Source of the DNA: Fragilariopsis cylindrus CCMP1102
Taxonomy: Eukaryota > Bacillariophyta > Bacillariophyceae > Bacillariales > Bacillariaceae
Assembly (NCBI GenBank): GCA_900095095.1
Contig: FMBT01000662.1
Span: 1 to 28,168, forward strand
Length of the DNA: 28,168 nt
Direction: 5' to 3'
In this document: in pieces, positions 1 to 8,262 of the stretch
Position numbering within the stretch: position 1 is the stretch's first letter
Layout: every line of letters starts with the position of its first letter
Notes under the pieces: generated by a model
The model's input: the letters and a program-made list of their open reading frames with translations, nothing else
The model's database searches: none
Told to the model about the DNA's origin: nothing
Made by a program: the position numbers and the translations under genes

Positions 1-498
1 TACAGAAGAAAATGAGCATGTACCGGTAGATAGATTATTTTGTTTTCAAGTATAATATATGATGTTTTTTATCGTTGTAGGGTTTTTATAGGATCGTTTT
101 TAATTTTAGTTTCAGATCAATAAATATGGTAATTTTCTTCATCATTTAGAACACATTATGGCAACAACAACGCAGCAATTATCATGTGTGGCAGCCAACA
201 CTGCAGCAAAAGTGTTGTCGTAAGAAAGGATCGCATAAGAATGTTTGTTTGGATTTATCGGCAAGCATGAGACGCACTAGTACGGTATGCCCCCGGACGT
301 GTGGATCAAATCAATTTCATTAGCTTATATCGTTGCTGGTACCGATGTATCGTCCACGGCAGCTGCAGCAGATATCACCCACCAGACGCTTAACTAGAAA
401 CGTTACTTTTTCCTTGCCGTGGATTGATTCTTGTACGACGCTTTTGTTGGGGTTCCTCTTCGTCGTCTATAACCCACGTTCACGTCGAACGAATTCTC
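1..498. other. Intergenic, no gene seen
   Basis: This stretch lies downstream of the minus-strand sugar transferase. The only open frame of note (333-518, plus) has no recognisable motif and no codon pattern like its neighbours. I see no RNA gene or repeat here. Confidence 0.5.
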
Positions 499-2806
499 TT
501 ATATGGATTTGTTTGTGAGTCTATCCAACTTTTCTAGTTGATTTTTTTCTCCTCGGTAAGATGACGGCGCTGCCCAAAACGATGGTTTACCCTTGTCAAT
601 CGGTGGACTATCGTAACATGGATTTTTACTTGGTTTGTCTCTGTAATGACATTTCACAATGGGTTCGGCGGTACAACACGCGTCTGCAAACGGTGTTTTA
701 CTGTCTGCGTCAACTTTCGCGAAAAGATCGGTGGGAATTGCCTTGGCCTCCTTTTGTACGCATTGTTCTTCACATACCATTCCCCCAATTGTTGTAAAAA
801 CGAAAGTTTATTATCTTTATTTAACGTCCATGACATGTGGAAGATATACGGATCGACAGTCCCCGCAAACAATTCTTTCATGTAAGTTTTACTTCTCATA
901 TGGAAATGAAATCCTCCCGGAAATTCGTCCGTATCACGAGAGAAGACCTTAACCTTCAATCCATAAAGAGAAACATGATCCGACATCGTTGAGATTAGTG
1001 CCTGTTGATGTGAATCGGTTTTTAAAATCAAATCTCCCGCGTTCAATAACGCTGAAAAGAAATGTTCGGTCCGTGTGTTGTGTCGTACGTAGTAAAACCC
1101 GCTGTTTGCTGAGTATGGCGCGTACCGGACGGAATGTCCACCATCATCCTGAAACATCATATCAAAATTTTGGAGGTTCGTATTCTTATCTTCAAAAAAT
1201 GGAATCGGATTTTTGTACCAGACAATATCGACGTCCTGAAAGAGGATATTATATCCAAGTGAACTAACCATTTGGACGCACATTACCTTCGCCATCATCA
1301 TTGCTGTAAACATACGATCTCCGTATCGATTAGCTGCTTCGGATGGAATCGAATCAAAATTCTGCAGAGAGAGAAAAAATATAGGGATCAATAAGAAAGG
1401 GGGAAAATGAATTGTTAGGTTGGATGTGGTTGTTGAATGCAAATCATTGCGGTTGCTTCTGCCCCCCCCCCCCCCCGTGCTACGCATATCACGCGTCAAC
1501 TATTATTGAACTTACCCTCTTATCGTAAAATGCTGTTAAACCCAAACTTTCTGCTAATGCCTTCGTTTCTAAATCTGTAGCGAATACTAATACCGATGAA
1601 ATATCCAATCCACGTGACCGTGCTGAACATACAAAGTTAACAAGTAATTCACTTTGTCCAAAATTTGATACCATAACTGTAACAGTTTTATGAGGCGTTG
1701 CGACATGTTCAACTAATGGTTTCAATTCTTTCATAACATTGGGAAATGCTTCGTAGTATCTTGATAATATATCCCAATTCGCTTTTCTATCTTTTTTCGT
1801 CGGTGGTTCAAATTGATTTTTACCATTCGATTGTTGTCCACGTGATACCAGTTCTAAATCTTTTGTTGAATCTATCCCATCCGGACCGAGCCGCATCCAT
1901 TTTTGTATGTGATATGATTCATATTGAGGAACGATCGCTATACATTGATTACGTTTGTCACGATTGGTAAGAATAACATTTAGATAATCACAATTTTGTA
2001 CAGCATCCTTCATATTGATAGACGGAATCGCCGTTGATGTCGGATCCTTAAGATGTTGTTTCATTGATTTTTTCATGTATGTACTCGGTAATGCTTCATT
2101 TTTACTGTATAAAAATAACACCTCGGAATCTCCATCACCTTCCTTTGGTATGTCCATGGGAACACCAATATCAAGTTGATCGAAAAAATCTTCCTTGGAT
2201 GTTCTAGCCATCCCAACAGCATACCTTTTGGTTGTATCAGGAAATTTTAATAAAGTCGACGACGATGACATCAACGAGGGTTTACTATCTTTAGCTGATT
2301 TTTTTTCGTCATTACATTTAATATTGTCTGACATGGTCGCTTGCAATTCTTTTTAAAAGATATTGTCATATACCGGTAGTAGTTGTTTCAAGCACAGAGA
2401 TTAGTTGGAAAAGAATCGTCGAAGTAAAAAGAGAGAAGAAATATCAGCGGGAGATAAATTTTGATTTCTTTACGTAGAAAGAAGTCTCTAGTCGGCAAAA
2501 TACTGCATCGTATTCAGTAATAAATTTTATGGCGGTATTATCGACACATATTATATACATACCTAATATTCGTTTTTGTGCCAATTCTTCTACCTTAACA
2601 TTTATGTGATGTTGTTCACCTAAACCACCGTCACGGATTCCACCGCCAACACAGTCCATATTCATATGTACTGTGAATATAGTACCAGCAAAAAATGATA
2701 CCATAGCAACTGCTATCAGTAAAACGATAGTTGACTCCGACATACTCGACGACGACGACGACGATGACGTCCCATCTCGATTTCGGTTGGATTTAGAAGA
2801 CATCAT
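499..2806 (-). CDS. Nucleotide-diphospho-sugar transferase, type II membrane protein, three exons, C-terminal frameshift
   Basis: Likely a Golgi glycosyltransferase of the nucleotide-diphospho-sugar transferase family (PF03407 type). Exons read on the minus strand are 2806-2563, 2348-1516 and 1361-499. Both introns have GT-AG ends (donors GTATGT and GTAAGT) and the codon phases match across each junction. The Met at 2806 gives a Ser-rich cytosolic tail, then a signal anchor at about residues 26-46 (IVLLIAVAMVSFFAG), then a lumenal stem. The catalytic domain starts near TVTVMVSNFGQSELL and crosses intron 2 into exon 3. It carries the metal-binding DVD motif in FQDVDIVWYKNP (about residues 402-404), followed by NSGFYYVR and a conserved FHMSW. 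After GEWYV (near 771-774) the frame changes: the family-like Cys-rich tail (EEQCV, then CCTAEPIVKCHYRDKPSK) continues in another frame to a stop at 499. One missing base (for example GG read as G) would explain this. Intron 2 holds a run of 15 C. Acceptor substrate is unknown. Confidence 0.8.
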
Positions 2807-2925
2807 CAACACGTGATACTGTATATGATCAAATAGACGATTATGACAACAGAACCTCCTAACTAGCTTCTTATGATTGTCGAAGGAGGCAAATAATTGT
2901 CGTTCTTTCCTTGTCGTCGTACTAT

Positions 2926-3040
2926 TGATTGAGAGGATGATGAAAATGTATGATTTCAAATGATTTGCTTGTCAATGGGAAAGGATAGTTTTGGTGCTGG
3001 TTTGTATCCGTGTGAAATTTGATGGTCATAATGACTCGAG
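2926..3040 (-). repeat. Dispersed repeat, copy 1
   Basis: Read on the minus strand, this stretch matches 5824-5945 on the plus strand over about 115-120 bases with few small gaps, by eye roughly 75-80% identical. Shared blocks include TCATTATGACCA, CCAGCACCAAAA and CATCATCCTCTCAATCA. It sits in the 451-bp divergent promoter region between the sugar transferase and the rRNA methyltransferase. Whether it is a mobile-element remnant, a duplicated regulatory module or an old coding fragment (both copies can read SHYD..HG..PAPKLSF) cannot be decided here. Confidence 0.75.
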
Positions 3041-3169
3041 CACCCGTATCTACGAACCATCTTCCGTTCATACGTGGATAAAAATCCAAAACAATAAAAA
3101 AATCCTCGCGAATTGAATGCACGCGCCGCGCGTAGTGACTTGTTAGCTAACAAATGCAAAACAAGTATA

Positions 3170-3219
3170 AATGAATGAATGAATGAATGAATGAATGAAG
3201 TAACAACAACAACAACAAA
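3170..3219. repeat. Tetranucleotide (ATGA)n and (AAC)n microsatellites
   Basis: About seven ATGA units run from about 3171 to 3199 and are followed by a short CAA/AAC run. They lie in the presumed 5' leader of the methyltransferase gene. Confidence 0.9.
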
Positions 3220-3257
3220 AATGCAATCAATTTTATCGTGAGCTGTGCTACTCCAGT

Positions 3258-4568
3258 ATGGCGTGTTGTGGACACAGACATATATTGCTCTCAGTGTTTC
3301 ATCATGGTCGACGCTCCTCTGTATCATCCCAGATATCTCATGCTCGGACTTCCTACTATTCAAGCACCACGGGAGACTTTTCTGGCATAGTGTCAAGACG
3401 ATCCGATAATGTTACGCATTGTTCAAATAATAGACCGAAACTAAAACGCACAATTGACAAGAGAAGCAAGAATACGAGACAAGGTCCACATTCGCGCAAT
3501 TCATTTCAGGGATCATACAATATGGAGGCTTTGTGTAAAGCGTATCCACCGTTAAGCGATTACATCATTCATCCTCCTACTGGTGATGACCAGAGCGATA
3601 CGGAAACAAATAGTGTTCACCACCCCAGGCGGATAGCAACAAACCGCCCGACCATCAAGTTTGCGGATCGAGATGCTGTACGTGCTTTGAACACTGCCCT
3701 TTTGGTGTTGGATTACGATATTGCGCCAAGTTATGCTGGAATTTTGCCAGAAGATGCGTTAGTCCCTCCAGTACCTGGCCGCGCCGAGTATGTGCACTAT
3801 ATAGCAGATGTTCTTGCAGCGTCGTCGTCGTCATCATCATTTCCTATAGGGTCTTCGGTGAAAGGATGCGATATTGGAACGGGGGCAAGTTTGATTTACC
3901 CATTAATTGCCAATTCAGTGTATGGTTGGTCGATGATTGGATCAGAAGTGAACCCGTCATCCACACAATCTGCTCGTACTATTGCCAAAGCAAATAATCT
4001 GCAAGAATACATTGACGTTCGACATCAACAATCAACACACAGTATATTCCATGGCATCTGGGAAACAAACAACGAAATATTTGACTTTACAATGTGCAAT
4101 CCTCCGTTCTATCCTAGCCTTGAGGCGTGTCAAGCGGAAAGTGCTCGTAAACTACGGGGATTGGCGAGAGGTGGTGCCAACAGACGATATCGAGGATCAA
4201 ATGTTGTAAAACCGGAAGAGGCTTCCATGAACGCAAAACAAATAGCATCAAACAACTTCGAAGGAACAGCATCCGAACTTTGGTGCGATGGTGGCGAAGT
4301 TGGGTTTGTGAAGCGAATGATCAATGAATCCAAACAGTATAGAGATAATTGCCTTTGGTTTACGTCTCTGGTAGCGCGCAAAGACAGTCTAGAAAAGATT
4401 GAAAGACATCTAAAGACAGGTGGTTATGGCGCGAGACCGGCTCAAATACACAAGATAAGAATGGGAGCTGGAACCAAAAGTGCATCAATTATTATGTGGA
4501 CCTTTATGGATGAGACTAAGCGACGACAATGGGCTTCAAAGCGTGGATGGGGGGGTTCTTTAAGATGA
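3258..4568 (+). CDS. RlmF/METTL16-family adenine-N6 methyltransferase with organelle-like leader
   Basis: A 436-aa intronless SAM-dependent RNA methyltransferase that makes N6-methyladenosine, as known for bacterial RlmF (23S rRNA) and eukaryotic METTL16 (U6 snRNA). Visible landmarks are FADRDAVRALNTALL before the domain, SAM-binding motif I CDIGTGASLIYPL (D at residue 205), SEVNPSSTQSA, the catalytic NPPF at 281-284, then ELWCDGGEVGFVKRMI, WFTSLVAR and IIMWTF. The ELWCDGGEV, WFTSLVAR and MWTF blocks look closer to bacterial RlmF than to METTL16, and I see no METTL16-type C-terminal regulatory region. The first 88 residues precede a second Met (3522). They are rich in Arg, Ser and His, with no acidic residue in the first 38, and ARTSYYSS resembles a mitochondrial presequence cleavage site. 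This suggests organellar LSU rRNA as a target, with Met89 a possible alternative start. The target is inference. Confidence 0.85.
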   Translation: MACCGHRHILLSVFHHGRRSSVSSQISHARTSYYSSTTGDFSGIVSRRSDNVTHCSNNRPKLKRTIDKRSKNTRQGPHSRNSFQGSYNMEALCKAYPPLSDYIIHPPTGDDQSDTETNSVHHPRRIATNRPTIKFADRDAVRALNTALLVLDYDIAPSYAGILPEDALVPPVPGRAEYVHYIADVLAASSSSSSFPIGSSVKGCDIGTGASLIYPLIANSVYGWSMIGSEVNPSSTQSARTIAKANNLQEYIDVRHQQSTHSIFHGIWETNNEIFDFTMCNPPFYPSLEACQAESARKLRGLARGGANRRYRGSNVVKPEEASMNAKQIASNNFEGTASELWCDGGEVGFVKRMINESKQYRDNCLWFTSLVARKDSLEKIERHLKTGGYGARPAQIHKIRMGAGTKSASIIMWTFMDETKRRQWASKRGWGGSLR

Positions 4569-5823
4569 ACTGCTTTTTATTTCTAAAGTAAAGACCAGCT
4601 ATCATCTTAGCCATCACTTTACCACTCACCTCTCCTACCACTCCCACCATCAAATCTTCTATCACGCGGGCTGCAATCCTTCTCCCAGCGTCCTCCTCTA
4701 TTACGGTCATGCTCTCTCGATCGATGGGCCTTGACGATCAGCGCGATAGAAATCATTCTGTCGTAAATCTAGTCATTGGTAATTTACTCTTGGGGAGTCA
4801 TAATTAGATCTAAATCAGTTAAGATAGTATACGTGTTATACTGTTCCTAGACTGTGTGGAGGCAGTGCTACTCTGATCATTTCTAAAGCTGAACTTGGTG
4901 TTACTATGACCACACTACGTTGGGCCTCTTTCCTATCATTTGCGTCACTAGATTGCATGCCGTGCAAGACTGGAAGTCCTTGTACATACCATAACAAAAA
5001 TCGACCGTTTTATAACATAGTCTATTCCTATATTTAGATATGGTGTATAGATATCCAACGCCCAAGGGATGAGATGTATAACCCAGAAGATGGCCCTTAA
5101 CAAACTGAGTGACGAGTTTGCTAAACACATCGTCAATAGCTTAAGTTAGAAGTTGTTCAATTTCTAGCAAACCCCCAAGAATTATGTGTGATGCATTGCA
5201 AGGTCCTGATGGTATTGTTGCTTGCAATGGATTCCTGGTTCTTGTGAGAGATATTTTCAGAATGGAACGGTCCATTTGATTGCATTTTTCATGTTGTTGT
5301 TGTTATTGTTGTTGTCAGTCATCATGCATTGCCCTTGCTGTGGTTTACTGTTGTTACTTCATTCATTTGGCGCTTCTTTTGCATTTGACCATGGGATCTC
5401 TTTTTCTTGATTGCTAGACAGACAGACTGCTGATCTATCGTATCCTCCCCTTTGATTACACGACCCCACCCAAAAGTGCCATCACTTTGGCTCAAGGCAT
5501 GTATCTTTTTGTCCCATTCATCTGCTTGATCATCCATATCCTTTCTATTGATCCTTTCTTCTTTCCATGCCAGCCACATTGGGAACTGCTACCAAATGCA
5601 TGCATTCCATCATTTTTCCATCAGCATCATTTCTAGCATATTTGTCACCTGGGGTCATTGATGTTCTTTGTTCCACCATTCTTTTCAGTAAGTATTGTAT
5701 CATTTTTACTATCTTTATCTGCATTGTGTAGCTAGCTATCATTTATTTACTGAGTACAGTAGAATTAATTAAGCTAGAATATTATTTTTTAAAATCTCAG
5801 TAATACTTGCTTGATACAACGTG
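4569..5823. other. Gene-poor intergenic stretch
   Basis: No convincing gene. Short minus-strand frames at 4516-4710 and between 5322 and 5742 look faintly coding-like but match no family I recognise and are broken between frames; they may be decayed fragments. No RNA gene was recognised. Confidence 0.4.
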
Positions 5824-5945
5824 CTCAAAGTCATTATGACCAACAACTTCCACACGGCAACAAGAGACCAGCACCAAAATTATCCTTCCAATTGACAAGC
5901 AAATCATACATTTCTCCAAAAGAAATCACATCATCCTCTCAATCA
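5824..5945 (+). repeat. Dispersed repeat, copy 2
   Basis: Inverted relative to the copy at 2926-3040. Similarity ends at the base before the foldback element that starts at 5946, so the element appears to have inserted at or next to the edge of this repeat, or to define its edge. Confidence 0.75.
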
Positions 5946-6154
5946 GTTCAGAGCTACTTTATACCAATACCAAAATCGATGTCATTATTTTAGTCTTGTT
6001 TGTGTCATTACGATGCATTTCCTCCCATTTGCAAATTCTTCTGTACATGCATACTTGCTTTGTATTACATGCTTTTGAAGAAAATTGTGTACCCTTGCGA
6101 TACTGTAGCAGGTAAAAACACACTATAACATAATTTCCATACATGCTTTGGAAA

Positions 6155-6305
6155 AAGTGTGTATGCATGCATGTTTTGCATACATGCATTGCAAAAACCT
6201 GTATATGCATACAAGCCTGTGTATGCATACAAGTTTTGCATACATGACATGCTTCCCTAAAAATCATGTAGGGATATATGCTTTGCATACACACTTTGGG
6301 GATAC
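6155..6305. repeat. Clustered GCATACA/TGTATGC units
   Basis: Many copies of TGCATACA and its reverse complement lie close together, including a near-perfect tandem unit TGTATGCATACAAG at 6200-6240. The cluster could form hairpins. It is internal to the putative foldback element. Confidence 0.75.
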
Positions 6306-6348
6306 AAGCTTGTAAGAAAACAATCCACAATTATTTAGCTTTGTTCAG

Positions 6349-6376
6349 CCCCCCCCCCCCCACACACACACACACA
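6349..6376. repeat. Poly-C plus (CA)n microsatellite
   Basis: About 13 C followed by about eight CA units, inside the foldback element. Confidence 0.9.
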
Positions 6377-6727
6377 GAATTGAATAGTGCTAGAATAGAA
6401 GGCCCAGCGCAGCGGAAACATTACATCATTTATTTGAACATGGATGAAAAAATGAAAAATGAATTGATCTTGGTATAAAGTAGCTCTGAACCCAGCAAAA
6501 AAATGTAAAATTATACAATAATACAACAATACAAGCATCAACAAACAGATACAACAACAAACCTCTAGAATGTTTAGAATGAAGGGAAAGATTATTTAAA
6601 ATGAGACAATACCATGGTCATTTTCTATTTTGTTGAAAACTGAAATCATGACATTTGATCTAAAAGCACAGAGACTGTTGACTGTGTGGGAGTTTTATTG
6701 TGCTACATGAGGAAAAAGCATTGAAGT

Positions 6728-6801
6728 TGAGGTCATGATACATTGAACATATTATGATACATTGAAATAGTATGACACATTGACGTATGATACATTGAGT
6801 C
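6728..6801. repeat. Imperfect ATGATACATTGA repeats
   Basis: Four copies of ATGAYACATTGA are spaced irregularly, at about 6735, 6755, 6770 and 6788. They lie just upstream of the 283-bp tandem duplication. No function can be assigned. Confidence 0.75.
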
Positions 6802-6826
6802 AAAGTGGTCAGTCACGATATGCCCC

Positions 6827-7399
6827 ATGATCTTGTTACAGGGCTAATGGCCAAAATCTGAAGACTTATCAAAAATTCAGTAACTCCCTGACAATTGCAG
6901 CAGTTAATGGTGGTGAAAGTGAAGTCTTACCCTAAAAAGGTCCCATTGATGGCAATAGTCCTACCAACATTGACATGGCTAGAGAAGATGTTTCGATTTG
7001 TTTTGATTGTTCCAACAAAGGAACCAATAAAACCCCTCGTGCATAGCATATTACTATATCTCTGCAACAACCAACACTTCAGAACAAACAAACACCCCCT
7101 TCCTTACAAATGATCTTGTTACAGGGCTAATGGCCAAAATCTGAAGACTTATCAAAAATTCAGTAACTCCCTGACAATTGCAGCAGTTAATGGTGGTGAA
7201 AGTGAAGTCTTACCTAAAAAGGTCCCATTGATTGCAATAGTCCTACCAAAATTGACATGGCTAGAGAAGATGTTTCAATTTGTTTTGATTGTTCCAACAA
7301 AGGAGCCAAATTAAACCCCATCATGCATAGCATATTACTATATCTCTGCAACAACCAACACTTCAGAACAAACAACCCCCCCCCCCCCTTCCTTACAAA
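6827..7399. repeat. Tandem direct duplication, period 283 bp
   Basis: Copy 1 (6827-7109) and copy 2 (7110-7399) are nearly identical, starting TGATCTTGTTACAGGG and ending TTCCTTACAAA. They differ by a handful of substitutions and small indels; copy 2 has a longer C-run at 7376-7388. Neither copy has a long open frame. The high identity implies a recent event or ongoing homogenisation. Confidence 0.93.
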
Positions 7400-7672
7400 A
7401 TAATCGGGTTGGGTTGTCCCTGAATAATAGACCAATATGTATGTGAACAACTTTTTAAGTTAGTATAGGTGTACAGAAATTGCTCTCACATTGCATTGCT
7501 CACTACACAAAAATCACATCATCAATCAATCCAAACAGTGATTTTGCTAACACTATTGCTGTGGCGGCGGCTGGCTTATTGAAATGAAGTACATGGCTAG
7601 ATCATGTATCTTAGGTCACTGACACTGACACTACAAACAATTATTATTTGAGATGGTACTGTTGCTATATGG

Positions 7673-7691
7673 TTTAGGGTTAGGGTTAGGG
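7673..7691 (+). repeat. Interstitial telomere-like (TTAGGG)3 tract
   Basis: Three uninterrupted TTAGGG units, preceded by one extra T. TTAGGG is the telomere repeat of many stramenopiles. A tract this short may be a double-strand-break repair scar or chance. Confidence 0.7.
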
Positions 7692-8182
7692 ATCGCGATC
7701 AAGGCTGAAGCTTGTGTGTCAACTACTGTACAGTACAGTACATAACGACAGCATTCGAGACCGCACACATCATTTCCAAACTGCCGTAAGGGTTCCTCAC
7801 AAAGAAAGATCAACAAAAACCACATTCTAATTTCAATTGATAATGCACATCCAAAAAATCTATTATTGCTTTGTCTATTAGCTATTCGACTCTATTGAGC
7901 CTTAACCCGTTGCTTAGCTGTGCATACCGTACGTTGTGTTGAACATACTTGCAGTGCAGTACAGTGCAGTTGCTTTATATACTTGTATGATAATTTGAGC
8001 TTTATTACGTCGACGAGAAGCTTGCTTTGGGGTGGGAGTGAAGTGGCTCTATCTATTATTACTTTGTATTAGTGTTGTTATTAAATAAACATTGCTTATT
8101 TACAGGACTAACCAAAATTTGACATTATTTTTATTTACGGTAAATTCAAATTAAATTAAATATTGAAGCAAACAGGTAATCA

Positions 8183-8219
8183 AGAAGAAGAAGAAGAAGA
8201 AGAAGAAGAAGAAGAAGAA
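8183..8219. repeat. (AAG)n microsatellite
   Basis: About twelve AAG units in the presumed 5' leader of the helicase gene, 44 bases before its ATG. Confidence 0.92.
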
Positions 8220-8262
8220 AATAAAATAAGATAAGATAAAATAAAAACAGAAAACTTGGATC

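Larger units (their letters stand above)
5946..6491. mobile_element. Putative foldback/MITE-like element with perfect 22-bp inverted ends
   Basis: Positions 5946-5967 and 6470-6491 are exact reverse complements over 22 bp (core CAGAGCTACTTTATACC). The 546-bp interval has no transposase frame. Its middle is built of imperfect inverted and direct TGCATACA/TGTATGCA units (about 6150-6300), and it also has a C-run plus (CA)n tract near 6349-6376. I could not find a clear target-site duplication, so this remains a putative non-autonomous element. Confidence 0.6.
7400..8262. other. Intergenic, presumed promoter region of the helicase
   Basis: Holds the interstitial telomere-like tract (7673-7691), two clusters of GTACAGTAC/GCAGTGCAG-like short repeats (about 7724-7743 and 7950-7972) and an (AAG)n run just before the helicase ATG. 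The minus-strand frame at 7631-7825 is unconvincing. Confidence 0.4.

Noticed and set aside
333..518. Short plus-strand frame
   Set aside because: No motif, leader or neighbouring support; consistent with a chance frame.
4516..4710. Minus-strand frame with Ala/Val-rich, coding-looking sequence
   Set aside because: It overlaps the 3' end of the methyltransferase and matches no family I recognise; too short to support.
5322..5742. Two adjacent minus-strand frames that might form one decayed gene
   Set aside because: Different frames, no known domain and no splice signals that join them convincingly.
5959..6330. Minus-strand frame rich in Cys, Met, His and Thr repeats
   Set aside because: The repeats come from the GCATACA unit of the foldback element, not from a protein family.
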